Of a stretch of DNA of 64,000 bases, positions 43,466 through 52,535 are shown one piece after another. The position numbers and the translations under genes are program-made. Position 1 is the first letter of the stretch, and each line of letters opens with the position of its first letter. The stretch spans positions 1,984,001 through 2,048,000 of the forward strand of contig NZ_CP139558.1 of the NCBI RefSeq assembly GCF_034262375.1. Reading direction: 5' to 3'. The notes below the pieces were generated by a model. The model did not search any database. It worked only from the letters and a program-made list of their open reading frames with translations, and had not been told where the DNA came from. The DNA is from Mucilaginibacter sabulilitoris (GTDB lineage Bacteria > Bacteroidota > Bacteroidia > Sphingobacteriales > Sphingobacteriaceae).

Positions 43466-44209
43466 ATGGAAGGGGAATTCTTTGGCGGCACAAGCGGCTT
43501 GCAGATCGATCAGCCGAAGCGGAACTTTCCGCCGGAACATAGCCACCTTTCCCGGCTGTCCTATTATGCGCTGCAGGAGAACAGCATCGAGATCAACAGT
43601 TCTTTTTATAAAATTCCGCGGGTGAAAACAATAAATCGCTGGGCATCGGAAGCCGGTTCCGGCTTCCGTTTTACTTTTAAACTCTGGAAAGGGATCACGC
43701 ATCAGAAAAATCTGTTGTTCCGTACGGAAGACGTTCATCATTTTATGGAAGCTATCTGGCTGCCTGAAACGCAACGGGGCTGCCTGCTTGTCCAGTTTCC
43801 GCCCAGCCTGCAGGTCAGCGCCAACCCGCAGTTCCTTGAATTGCTGGCTGTTGCTAAAACTTATGACTGGCCCATCGCTGTGGAATTCCGGCATCCATCC
43901 TGGTATAAGGATGACATATTTGAATCGTTAAACCAACACCAGGCCACCATGGTATTACAGGATATGCCCAAATCAGCGACGCCCATGGAAATCACCGCTG
44001 ACCGGCTGGTCTACCTGCGTTTCCATGGTCCGTCCGGTAATTATAAAGGTAGCTATGGGGAAAGCTTCTTATACGAATATGCTTCCTATATTCGGGAATG
44101 GCAACAGGAAGGTAAAACTGTTTACGCCTATTTTAATAATACTGCGGGTGCGGCCCTGGAGAACCTGCATTTCCTGAAACGCTGCCTGGCGGAACAAAGT
44201 TATTATTGA
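43466..44209 (+). CDS. DUF72-family (YecE-like) TIM-barrel protein
   Basis: 247 residues, the normal length. Seen: N-terminal FFGGTSGLQIDQPKRNFPPE, YYALQENSIEINSSFYKIPR, FRFTFKLWKGITHQKNLLF, GCLLVQFPPSLQVSANPQF, WPIAVEFRHPSWYKDDIF, and VYLRFHGPSGNYKGSYGES near 190, ending with the VYAYFNNTAGAALENLHFLK block. These are all DUF72 marks. The barrel resembles endonuclease IV-type folds, but no activity is established. Probably in one transcript with the DksA-like gene 13 bases upstream. Confidence 0.92.
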   Translation: MEGEFFGGTSGLQIDQPKRNFPPEHSHLSRLSYYALQENSIEINSSFYKIPRVKTINRWASEAGSGFRFTFKLWKGITHQKNLLFRTEDVHHFMEAIWLPETQRGCLLVQFPPSLQVSANPQFLELLAVAKTYDWPIAVEFRHPSWYKDDIFESLNQHQATMVLQDMPKSATPMEITADRLVYLRFHGPSGNYKGSYGESFLYEYASYIREWQQEGKTVYAYFNNTAGAALENLHFLKRCLAEQSYY

Positions 44210-44332
44210 TCAAAAAAAGCAAATAACCATTTCGGTCACAATTATTTCTCATTATGATCAACAATTATTAAAATAATATAGGTAAAAAAATATATAATGT
44301 ATTTTTAATAAACCAATTTAAATCAATGCCTT

Positions 44333-45358
44333 ATGAAACGCAAACTTGCCTTTGTGGCAGCCCTTGCCATGATGACCTTCCTGTCAAATTGTAAAAAAAT
44401 CGAGGAGCCAAAACCGGAGTTATCAGCGGTGAGCGACAACGTACTTTTAGCCGTCAACAGTACTGCTAATAAAGTGGTTACCATTGCGGGTGCCGCTAAC
44501 TTGCCAGGATTTACTGACGGACCGGGAGGTACTGCACGATTTAATACTCCGGAAGGCATACAATTATTAAAAGACGGATCACTGTATGTCGCCGACAGGT
44601 TTAATAACGCCATACGAAAAATAGCAGCAAATGGCACGGTATCAACGGTAATGCTTAAACCAGACTCTAATAATTTAGAAATACGGCAACCTGAGTATGT
44701 TGGCGAAGACGATAAAAAAAGTATGCACATTATATGCGCGGAAAACAGTGATTTAGATGGGTATAGCGAATCGTGGGTATATAACGCTAATCATGATGTT
44801 GTGGCACGGGCATCAGGAACTTACACTGAGGAAGCAAGTTTGGCAAAGGACCCCTATCAGGATTTTTTTTGGTTCAGCAGAGGTTATCAGATCGCGCGGC
44901 ATATCTCCACCGCACCATATGCAATAGGAGTCGCTCCATATTACAGTGAAAATAAACTTTTCCCTCCCTTAACAGAGCGTGGCAGCAGTTTTCAAGGATT
45001 GTTTGTGGGGCGTAATAAAGTGATCTACTTTTCTAACAAAGGCCGGCTCTTTAAACATACCCCAAGTGGAGTAGACGCACAAATACATAAGGATTTATCC
45101 CTTGGATCGATTACAAGCATCGTATTAAATGCGGACTGTCAGACCATTTACCTTGCGGCTGATGGTTATATCGAAAGTATAGCAAATGGTAAATTAACAA
45201 GACTTGCCGGGCCCAACAGCGCTAATCCTGACGGCCGCGATGGCGTAGGTTTTAAAGCCGATGTTCACGCTTTTAGTTTGGCCCTCGGCGATCATGAAAA
45301 CACGCTGTATTTTTCCGACACTAAAACACATACGATACGTAAATTGATGTTGAAGTAG
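44333..45358 (+). CDS. Lipoprotein with NHL-like beta-propeller repeats
   Basis: 341 residues. Lipoprotein signal with lipobox LSNCKKIE (Cys 20). Then NHL-type repeat units: VVTIAGAANLPGFTDGPGGT, RFNTPEGIQLLKDGSLYVAD, RFNNAIRKIAANGTVSTV, and a last one, LYFSDTKTHTIRKLML, at the very end. The middle is less regular. Such proteins are envelope-anchored propellers, often beside surface glycan or adhesion systems, and probably bind ligands or proteins. It stands alone; 120 AT-rich bases precede it. Confidence 0.8.
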   Translation: MKRKLAFVAALAMMTFLSNCKKIEEPKPELSAVSDNVLLAVNSTANKVVTIAGAANLPGFTDGPGGTARFNTPEGIQLLKDGSLYVADRFNNAIRKIAANGTVSTVMLKPDSNNLEIRQPEYVGEDDKKSMHIICAENSDLDGYSESWVYNANHDVVARASGTYTEEASLAKDPYQDFFWFSRGYQIARHISTAPYAIGVAPYYSENKLFPPLTERGSSFQGLFVGRNKVIYFSNKGRLFKHTPSGVDAQIHKDLSLGSITSIVLNADCQTIYLAADGYIESIANGKLTRLAGPNSANPDGRDGVGFKADVHAFSLALGDHENTLYFSDTKTHTIRKLMLK

Positions 45359-46220
45359 CAGCCATTTGGAAACTTTAGAAAAGTATGCAATAATTTTTTT
45401 TTCCCTGTTTTTAATTTTAGGTTTTCGGGCATTAAAAAGTTTCATAGGTTGGTTGTAGCTCTATTTGAATAGCGCGGAATAGTTTATTGAAGTACTATAT
45501 AACTGATGGTACATCATTATCAGAAAAACGCAGTGATCCAGATAGCAAGGGTAGTATTAAAAACAATTAGAAATATTTTTTCAAAAACGAATTGGCATGA
45601 TGCGAAATTCCCAAAATCAGTAGTTGAATCATTTACAATTGATTCGCCAGAAAACAGGGTGGACGCTGTTAATTAACTGATCATTCTTACAAGTAGAGGA
45701 CCTTACATAACGGGCTCTCCAACAGCAATAGCTGTTGTCACAACAAGTCCTGTTGCCATTCCCATTTTGTTGCCGGAATGATTTCGCCACTGGCCGTTTC
45801 TCTTAATAAACGTGTAGGAGAAATTATACATGCTTATCATAAATACCGCTGACTTCCTGTCCGTAAGATAGAAATAAGTAGGTGCGGCTTTGAAAATGTC
45901 CTTAACTCGCGCGAAATAATCTATATTGGATTAAACGCCGTTAGGGTGGCGTGATCCACCGAAGCGGATAATTTTTTTTCCTGATATTGCTCTTTTGTGG
46001 ACAGCATAAATCGTTCTTTCCCAATGTAATTCTATGGGGTCTAACCGAAATACCATCACTTCAACAAGGTAACAATAGGTCTTTATAGAGAAATTATGAG
46101 GTTTTCCTTATTAGAATTCTTTAAATAGCTCCGTTGCCAATATGAGATAAAACGAAAATTAAAGCTTAATAAGATTAATCGAATTTCTTCCGTCAATAAT
46201 TCTGGCAGTTTGACGGGTCA
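45359..46220. other. About 860-base spacer without a supported gene
   Basis: No clear coding region on either strand. A 56-codon ORF at 45506-45676 (+) is followed in the same frame, after a stop, by about 30 further open codons. Without a family match I leave it out. It may be old genic DNA in decay next to the insertion sequence. Confidence 0.4.
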
Positions 46221-46272
46221 GTTTGACTCGTCCTAAAAAAAAAAAACTATACACTAAAACTATTAGTGTAAG

Positions 46273-46824
46273 ATGAAAAAAGAGGAAAAATTAATGCAAA
46301 TGGTTCGCTTGTCGGAACAGGGTCATTTTCAGGTAGCCGTTCGCGACGAGATTATCAAAGCTATTGAGCATGGCGTTGCCAGAAGTGTGTTTACCAAAAA
46401 GTATGGTGTAGCCAGAAGTACTTTATCAGACTGGATGCGCGATCATGGATCGCCTGAATATCAGGCAAAGCGTCAGGGAAAGCATTTGAGTAAAGCAGAA
46501 AAGGAAACTATTATACGGTTAATTCAGCAAGGGCAGTTAACGAGGCACCAGGCTAGAAAGACTTATGAATTGGGTGGCGATGTTTTAGTCCGGTGGCTAA
46601 AGACAGCTTCCAGAAAAAATCCCGATCTTGTCATAGACTCTCGAAATGCGATGAAGAAAAAAGCCACAGAACAGCCCGATACAGCAGATTCTGAAAAACA
46701 GGCTTTGAAAAAAGCTCTCCAGGAAGCGCAATTAAAGATTCATGCCCTTAATACGCTGATCGACGTTGCTGAGGAGCAATTTAAAATAGCCATCAGAAAA
46801 AAGCCTGGAGCCAAACAGTCATGA
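46273..46824 (+). CDS. IS3-family transposase OrfA (helix-turn-helix protein)
   Basis: 183 residues. Helix-turn-helix for end recognition (ARSVFTKKYGVARSTLSDWM, about 36-56), a second such unit near 80-110 (LIQQGQLTRHQARKTYELGG), and a C-terminal leucine-heptad helix (ALKKALQEAQLKIHALNTLI) for pairing. This length and layout fit the IS150 group. The stop overlaps the orfB start (ATGA), and the slippery site lies 19 bases before the stop. Confidence 0.9.
   Translation: MKKEEKLMQMVRLSEQGHFQVAVRDEIIKAIEHGVARSVFTKKYGVARSTLSDWMRDHGSPEYQAKRQGKHLSKAEKETIIRLIQQGQLTRHQARKTYELGGDVLVRWLKTASRKNPDLVIDSRNAMKKKATEQPDTADSEKQALKKALQEAQLKIHALNTLIDVAEEQFKIAIRKKPGAKQS
46797..46803 (+). promoter_or_regulatory. 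Programmed -1 ribosomal frameshift site A AAA AAG
   Basis: The heptamer is phased as A-AAA-AAG in the orfA frame. A -1 shift here enters an open frame (GCC TGG AGC CAA ACA GTC) that runs directly into orfB, which lies in the -1 frame. It would give the OrfAB transposase as in IS150. Confidence 0.85.
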
Positions 46825-47741
46825 TAATTAAGCAAGATTATCCCCAGTTAAGCTGGGAGGTTCTTTGCAGGCTGTTTGGCAAGACCCGTCATGCCCATTA
46901 CGATCATTTATGGAGAGCGCAGAATGATTCTTTGAAAGAAGACGTCATCCTGCAGTTGGTTTATGAGACCAGGGACTCACTTCCCCGTCTGGGAACCCGA
47001 AAAATGATACACATGCTGGCTCCCCGGTTAAAATCCCATGGTATTGTTGTAGGCAGGGATTATTTATTTGATTTGCTGGGCGTTCATAAGCTATTGATCC
47101 GGCAACGTAAAAAGAAGGCTTATACAACAGATTCCAGGCATTGGATGGATAAATACAATAACCTAGTAAAAGATTTGCCGGTAGCAAGGCCAGAGCAGGT
47201 TTGGGTAAGTGATATGACTTATATCAGGGTAATGAATCAATGGGGCTATTTGTCGCTGATCACAGACGCTTTCTCCAGGAAGATTATGGGTTATTGCTTC
47301 CGTGACGATATGCTGGCGCAAGGCTGCCTAGAGGCGTTGCAAATGGCTTTAAATAACCGCATATACCATGACCGCCTGCTTATCCATCATTCTGACAGGG
47401 GATCACAGTACTGCTCGAAAGACTATGTAAACGTGCTCCTGTTTCACGGTGTACAAATCAGCATGACACAAAACGGAGATCCATATGAGAATGCATTGGC
47501 CGAGCGGATGAACGGGATTATTAAAGAAGAGTTCAATCTCTATAGTAGCTCGCTGAACTTTGAACAGACCCGGCAGAAAATAGAAAAAAGTATCAAGACT
47601 TATAACGAGGTCAGGCCACATGGCAGTTGTGACTATCTAACGCCAAGTCAGGCGCATACTCAGCAGCATGCACTTAAAAGGCGTTGGAAAAGCTATCAGC
47701 GAAAATGGCAAAAAGAAAACCCTGTAGTTAAGGCTGTCTAA
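46821..47741 (+). CDS. IS3-family transposase OrfB (DDE integrase core)
   Basis: 306 residues. N-terminal HTH_21-like region (YETRDSLPRLGTRKMIHML) and then the retroviral-integrase-type core: first Asp in VWVSDMTYIRV (about 130), second in HHSDRGSQYCS (about 193), Glu in NALAERMNGIIKEEF (about 229), with the usual 35-residue spacing. It catalyses transposition after fusion to OrfA. Confidence 0.95.
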   Translation: MIIKQDYPQLSWEVLCRLFGKTRHAHYDHLWRAQNDSLKEDVILQLVYETRDSLPRLGTRKMIHMLAPRLKSHGIVVGRDYLFDLLGVHKLLIRQRKKKAYTTDSRHWMDKYNNLVKDLPVARPEQVWVSDMTYIRVMNQWGYLSLITDAFSRKIMGYCFRDDMLAQGCLEALQMALNNRIYHDRLLIHHSDRGSQYCSKDYVNVLLFHGVQISMTQNGDPYENALAERMNGIIKEEFNLYSSSLNFEQTRQKIEKSIKTYNEVRPHGSCDYLTPSQAHTQQHALKRRWKSYQRKWQKENPVVKAV

Positions 47742-47823
47742 ATAAACTCGATTGTAGATCATTATTGTTATTCACAAAAAGGAGGTACCGGCAAAAAGAA
47801 AAAAAGAAGCAAAAAAAGAAAAA

Positions 47824-47870
47824 CGGGTTGAAATATGGAAAACTCTGTGAGTTTCCCACATTCCAACCCG
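47824..47870. repeat. 22-bp imperfect inverted repeat inside the IS 3' region
   Basis: Arms 47824-47845 and 47849-47870 pair at 19 of 22 positions with a 3-base loop. All three mismatches are A opposite C, as if G-to-A changes had hit one arm. It lies between orfB and the right IS end and may be a terminator or an impinging-transcription block. Confidence 0.65.
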
Positions 47871-48129
47871 ACAAACAAGCCACTGTTCGTTTATGAATTA
47901 TATTTACTAACCGAACAGGACAGTACTAATCAGGATTAACAAAATCTGATGTATTGTTCAATCAGGATTAACCTAACAAAATGTATAGTCTTTTCAGGAC
48001 GGGTCAGTTATCAACAAAACCGAACGGGCCGTTGTCCGGTTTCAGTACATTAATCAATTCAAACAAGATGTTAATTGCTATAAATCAACCTGTTGTAAAA
48101 ATGGAATAACGATTGACGAAAAAAACTAA

Positions 48130-51100
48130 TTGAACGCATATACTTTTCATATCACGCTGTTTGACCTGCTCTGCCTGGGAGTGATATCTGTCGGACTGAC
48201 TTTTGCAGTGCTATTGGGATTCTTCAAAAAAATAAACCGGACCGCAAACCGGTTGCTCGCCCTGACACTGGCAATTGTTGTTTTGTGGCTATCCCGACTG
48301 GTGACCATTGACACCGGGTTGAGCGTTTGGCTGCCAGGGCAATCTTCACTGGCCCTTGGACCCCTGATCTTTTTTTATATACTTAAAATGACCCGGCCAG
48401 CGTATCAATTTCGTTGGCAGGACTTATGGCATTTCTGCCCTTTGTTGCTTCCGTTGGGCGACAAAATATTACAGTTGTTGGCGATTATTTCAGTAATCAT
48501 TTACTTGTACCGGTCTCGCAGGCTGATCGCAGACCTTCGGCCACGTCTTAAGGCCAATGCGAGTGACTGGTTCTTGTATGAGTGGAGTTGGCTGGACCGC
48601 TTACTGGCGGACTTAAGCCGGATGTGGCTATTGTGGGTTCCTTGCGTGGTCGTGGACTATTATTTTGCTGTGCAGACCTATTATCCTTTATATCTCCTCA
48701 TATCTATCGTGATGATCAGGATGGCGGGGACAGCTTTTTTGAGAGAAGAAGTTCCGGTACCGGTGTTAAAGCCAATATTGCCATCAGAGTTGAAGCAAAA
48801 GGGTAAGTGGCTAAAGAAAGTTGTTAAAGAAAACCGCTATTACCAGGACCCAGAGTTAAGTTTGAGTTCATTAGCTGGACGGCTGGAGTTAAGCACTCAT
48901 GAATTATCCCGTATTGTCAACACTGCGCTTAATAAAAGCTTCCATGATTTTATTCATGAATACCGGGTTGCGGATGTGACCCGGAAAATGCAGGACCCTG
49001 CTTACAGCCACATCACGTTGCTGGGGATAGCGTATGAATCCGGTTTCAACTCGAAAAGTAGTTTTAACCGTATATTTAAAGAAATGACAGGAAAAAGCCC
49101 GGCGGAATATAAAAAAGAGTTCCCAGTTTATAATCTGGGACGTACGACCCGGATCGCAGCGGTAATTTCGGATCATGAAACCACCCCAACGTGGACTCGT
49201 GAAAAATTAAACCGCAATTTTATGTTCAAAAACTATCTCAAGGTTGCTCTGCGTTTCTTGCTAAAAAACCGTTTTTTCAGCCTGATCAATATTATCGGCC
49301 TGGCTATCGGCACTTTATGCTGTTTATATATTCTTCTGTATGTGCAAGATCAATATAGCTATGATAAACATCATCGGAATGCAAAGAACATTTATCGGGT
49401 CATCACATCGCTAGCACACACGGGTGACGTAAAAAATATGGCCACGGCATCGCCTCCGATAGCACCGGCTATGAAAAATGATTTCCCGGAGATAATACAA
49501 TATACCCGGGTAGTCCCTACGCTGGGCATCAAAGAGCACCTGCTGACTTATAAGGAAAATGCCTTTTATGAAAGCGATGCTGTCATGGTCGATTCCACAT
49601 TTTTTGATGTCTTTACTTATCACTTCACCAACGGTTCACCGGTAAACGCGTTATCGGATATCAATACGATCGTTTTGCTAAAGCCGGTGGCGGATAAACT
49701 CTTTGGTAACATTGAGCCGGTCGGTAAAGTGATCACAATGGATGATGCCGACGGTAAAAATGATTTCAAGGTCACAGGCGTGGTTGATGAAACCGCCGGA
49801 AAGTCACAGCTGTCAGCTAAACTATTCATCAGGCTGAATAAACATGGCTACGGCAGCGATATACTGACAAATAATTCCTGGGCGGGGAATAATTTTACGA
49901 ATTCGTTTGTAAAACTGCGCGCTGATGTCAACGTGCAGGATTTTGAAAAAAAGCTGCCGGTATTCTTAAATAAATATGGTGCTGATCAGCTAAAAAGCTC
50001 GGGAATGAGCAAATCGTTGCATTTGCAGCCGCTCGCCGCCATACATACCACCTCCGGATATGATGCGGAAAGCGGAAAAATTGTCAGCGCCTCCTTTTTG
50101 TACGTGTTAATTTTGATCGCCGTGCTGATTCAGCTCATCGCCTGTATTAACTTTATGAACCTGTCCACAGCGAGAGCCTCGAAACGCGCTAAAGAAGTTG
50201 GGGTACGAAAAGTGATCGGTGCCGAGAAATATGAGCTGATCACCCAGTTTTTAGGTGAGTCGTTCCTGTTGTCATTTATCGGTATTGCTATTGCTTTGCC
50301 GCTGTTGTGGCTGGCGCTGCCTTATTTAAACGAAATTACCGAGGCTAACATTCAATTATCGTTTTTTAGTGATCCCCGATTGTGGTTAATGCTGGTAGTC
50401 CTGGTCATTGTTACCGGTCTGGCAGCCGGCAGCTACCCGGCATTTTATATGTCTGCCTTCCGGGCCATCAAAGTGATCAAGGGAGATTTTACCAGCCAGG
50501 TTTCCACCCATACCTTACGACGCTCATTGGTGATCTTTCAGTTCGTGGTAGCGATCATCCTGATTACCGGGGTAGTCATTATTTACAGCCAGCTGAACTA
50601 TATCAAAAACCGCGACCTCGGCTTTGATAAAGATCAGCAGATCATTTTGACATTCCATACCAATGATACCCGCAGGAAAATGGATGTCCTCGCCACTGAC
50701 CTGAAGCAATTAGCTGAAGTCAGGTCGATATCCAGGAGCAGTAACACTTTAGGCGCCTTGTCTTATTATGACTGGGGCGTACATTTAGCCGGGGGCAACC
50801 CGGCGGATGCCGTTGATCAGCAAAATCTGTTCACCGATGAGCAATTTGTCAAAACCATGGGTATCAAGCTGACCAATGGCCGGGAACTAATGGCGGGCGA
50901 TTCTGGCAAAGTATTGATCAATGAATCGCTGGCGAAACGGTTGACGCTTGATCCGGCTAAGGCGAGGGGTACGATGCTGTTTGCCGAGGATAACCGCAAA
51001 TATGAAATAGCGGGTGTCGTCAAAGATTTCAATTACAAATCATTGCACGATGAGATACATTCATTTATGATCATTTATGCGCCTAAAGCAGATGAAGTCA

Positions 51101-51633
51101 ACAACCTGATCGTCAATACCAATACAAAAAACCACGGCGCTTTTTTAGCAGCCGTCCAAAAGGTATGGCATAAAGACTTGCCGCAAACCCCCTTCGACTA
51201 TACGTTCATGAATGAACGCATGCAGAGCGCATACGAGACCGATATCGTCTTATCACAGATTATCAATTCTTTTACCCTGATCGCTATTTTAATTTCCTGC
51301 CTGGGCTTATTTGGACTAACTGCCTTCAGCGCCGAACAGCGGAACAAGGAAATCGGTATCCGGAAAGTTTTAGGGGCAAGCGTATCGGGCATCGTACAGT
51401 TGCTGTCCAGGGATTTCTTAAAACTCGTGCTCATCGCTTTTATCATCGCCTCGCCAATCGCCTGGTGGGCCATGACCCAATGGCTGCAGGTATTTGTTTA
51501 CCGGGTAAGCATCAGCTGGTGGATGTTTGCTATAGCCGCATTAGCAGCGCTGGTGATCGCATTGTTCACGGTCAGTTTCCAGGCAATCAAAGCCGCGTTG
51601 GCAAACCCGGTAAAAAGTTTGAAAAGCGAATGA
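48130..51633 (+). CDS. Fusion protein: membrane AraC-type regulator + MacB/FtsX ABC permease
   Basis: 1167 residues in one uninterrupted frame from a TTG directly after an in-frame TAA. Residues 1-215: membrane helices (FDLLCLGVISVGLTFAVLLG; ILQLLAIISVIIYLYRS; LYLLISIVMIRMAG). Near residue 110-120 the chain jumps from FCPLLLPLGD to KILQLLA, which suggests about 25-30 residues are missing compared with stand-alone relatives. Residues about 235-335: AraC double helix-turn-helix (LSLSSLAGRLELSTHELSRI; ITLLGIAYESGFNSKSSFNR; FKEMTGKSPAEYKKEF). A linker of about 30 residues leads to Met365 (ATG 49222), where a complete permease begins (MFKNYLKVALRFLLKNRFFS) with MacB_PCD, two FtsX domains and the end FQAIKAALANPVKSLKSE. 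Met365 could serve as an internal start. No ATPase is adjacent. Possibly a membrane sensor that links transport state to transcription. Confidence 0.88.
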   Translation: MNAYTFHITLFDLLCLGVISVGLTFAVLLGFFKKINRTANRLLALTLAIVVLWLSRLVTIDTGLSVWLPGQSSLALGPLIFFYILKMTRPAYQFRWQDLWHFCPLLLPLGDKILQLLAIISVIIYLYRSRRLIADLRPRLKANASDWFLYEWSWLDRLLADLSRMWLLWVPCVVVDYYFAVQTYYPLYLLISIVMIRMAGTAFLREEVPVPVLKPILPSELKQKGKWLKKVVKENRYYQDPELSLSSLAGRLELSTHELSRIVNTALNKSFHDFIHEYRVADVTRKMQDPAYSHITLLGIAYESGFNSKSSFNRIFKEMTGKSPAEYKKEFPVYNLGRTTRIAAVISDHETTPTWTREKLNRNFMFKNYLKVALRFLLKNRFFSLINIIGLAIGTLCCLYILLYVQDQYSYDKHHRNAKNIYRVITSLAHTGDVKNMATASPPIAPAMKNDFPEIIQYTRVVPTLGIKEHLLTYKENAFYESDAVMVDSTFFDVFTYHFTNGSPVNALSDINTIVLLKPVADKLFGNIEPVGKVITMDDADGKNDFKVTGVVDETAGKSQLSAKLFIRLNKHGYGSDILTNNSWAGNNFTNSFVKLRADVNVQDFEKKLPVFLNKYGADQLKSSGMSKSLHLQPLAAIHTTSGYDAESGKIVSASFLYVLILIAVLIQLIACINFMNLSTARASKRAKEVGVRKVIGAEKYELITQFLGESFLLSFIGIAIALPLLWLALPYLNEITEANIQLSFFSDPRLWLMLVVLVIVTGLAAGSYPAFYMSAFRAIKVIKGDFTSQVSTHTLRRSLVIFQFVVAIILITGVVIIYSQLNYIKNRDLGFDKDQQIILTFHTNDTRRKMDVLATDLKQLAEVRSISRSSNTLGALSYYDWGVHLAGGNPADAVDQQNLFTDEQFVKTMGIKLTNGRELMAGDSGKVLINESLAKRLTLDPAKARGTMLFAEDNRKYEIAGVVKDFNYKSLHDEIHSFMIIYAPKADEVNNLIVNTNTKNHGAFLAAVQKVWHKDLPQTPFDYTFMNERMQSAYETDIVLSQIINSFTLIAILISCLGLFGLTAFSAEQRNKEIGIRKVLGASVSGIVQLLSRDFLKLVLIAFIIASPIAWWAMTQWLQVFVYRVSISWWMFAIAALAALVIALFTVSFQAIKAALANPVKSLKSE

Positions 51634-51762
51634 TAGGATATAATTTGTTTAAATCAATCTATTTAAGATTTTTCCCCATCATCATATTGGAATCATTTAA
51701 CGAAGGAATTTGGGATGATGAGTTGAAAAGGTCGAAATAAGTACGGGCAGGAGGAATACACT

Positions 51763-52332
51763 TTGCCCGTTAGGAGCCCTGCCCAAAGCCTGGTTGGAGG
51801 TAGAGAAAAATATATACTGCTTAAAGCGCTTTATTGGACTAATACCCCTTTCTCTTCGTGTAAATATTTTTTACACGAAAATGAGCCCCTTATCCGCGAG
51901 CTGTTTTTTTCCAATCCTGAATCAGCATATTCGCTGATCATGAAAAGATCCATCTCCTATATCGCCCTAAAGATTTATGGAGGTAAAAACTATGACCAAT
52001 TTTTGGATTGTATGACATGTGACGACGAGGAACCAAATTCGATATGGAGCCCGCTAAGTGATTACGGATCTACGCATAATGACAAGTCAATATGGAATGA
52101 AAATGGCATCTATGGTAGTAAGACAAGTGATTATTCTCCATTTAACATGAATGCGAAGTATCCTCCGCGCATTAAAGATGGAAGCGAAAAATTTATTGGC
52201 TATTTAACCATAAATAAGAATAACCCTGATCGACTACAGTTACCCGCTGCTAATATGATTTGCGAGCATAGAGATAGAATTTTGAAGGAAGGTGTCGAAC
52301 ATCATGCTCAAATGTTCAGTAGGGTATATTAA
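51763..52332 (+). CDS. Hypothetical protein (about 189 aa, uncertain start)
   Basis: The longest reading starts at a TTG (51763) preceded 8 bases earlier by GGAGG, which is plausible though Shine-Dalgarno use is rare in this phylum. The body from about residue 18 (YILLKALYWTNTPFSSCKYF) looks coding, followed by DQFLDCMTCDDEEPNSIWSP with paired Cys, and a Ser/Asn/Tyr-rich middle. No signal peptide, no known family. It lies in accessory DNA between the fusion gene and a decayed toxin-antitoxin module. Truncation cannot be excluded. Confidence 0.45.
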   Translation: MPVRSPAQSLVGGREKYILLKALYWTNTPFSSCKYFLHENEPLIRELFFSNPESAYSLIMKRSISYIALKIYGGKNYDQFLDCMTCDDEEPNSIWSPLSDYGSTHNDKSIWNENGIYGSKTSDYSPFNMNAKYPPRIKDGSEKFIGYLTINKNNPDRLQLPAANMICEHRDRILKEGVEHHAQMFSRVY

Positions 52333-52442
52333 TAATGGTGTTTTGATTACCGGTTGTAATGATAAACCAACGAATGTCAACCGTCAGACTTTTTTTAAGG
52401 ATTGCATAAACTGCATAGGTGATCTGCCATACTGTTTTTTAA

Positions 52443-52535
52443 ATGCCCTTACCTTTAGAGATCTTAGACACAGCAAAAGGCTTGCGTTTGGTTGATGATC
52501 TGCTTTATCAAATTGAATACGGTTTCTATTCATGA
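52443..52535 (+). pseudogene. C-terminal remnant of the Xre/MbcA/ParS-type antitoxin
   Basis: The 30 codons MPLPLEILDTAKGLRLVDDL plus LYQIEYGFYS match the typical end of the antitoxin toxin-binding domain (PLxLLDTxxGxxxVxxxLxxIEYGxYS). An in-frame TAA sits directly before the first Met and no antitoxin sequence is found upstream, so the DNA-binding part is gone. Its TGA overlaps the RES start (ATGA), the classical arrangement of this toxin-antitoxin family. Confidence 0.75.

Larger units (their letters stand above)
46224..48006 (+). mobile_element. IS3-family insertion sequence, IS150-like
   Basis: About 1.78 kb. The ends are imperfect inverted repeats: left TGACTCGTCCTAAAA... and right (complement) TGACCCGTCCTGAAAA, both with ACTATACA a few bases in. 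A 3-bp direct repeat GTT flanks it (46221-46223 and 48007-48009), as expected for the family. It carries orfA and orfB with an A AAA AAG slippery site. About 265 bases of non-coding DNA with a long hairpin lie between orfB and the right end. Both frames are intact, so the element may be active. Confidence 0.8.

Noticed and set aside
45506..45676. 56-codon plus-strand ORF followed by about 30 open codons after a stop
   Set aside because: No motif or start signal; it could be chance in AT-rich DNA.
46212..48009. 12-bp direct repeat GACGGGTCAGTT as a target-site duplication of the IS
   Set aside because: IS3-family duplications are 3-5 bp; nine of the twelve bases belong to the IS end itself on the right, so GTT is the real duplication.
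52292..52495. 67-codon ORF overlapping the antitoxin remnant
   Set aside because: Not similar to any antitoxin; the recognisable antitoxin tail is in another frame.
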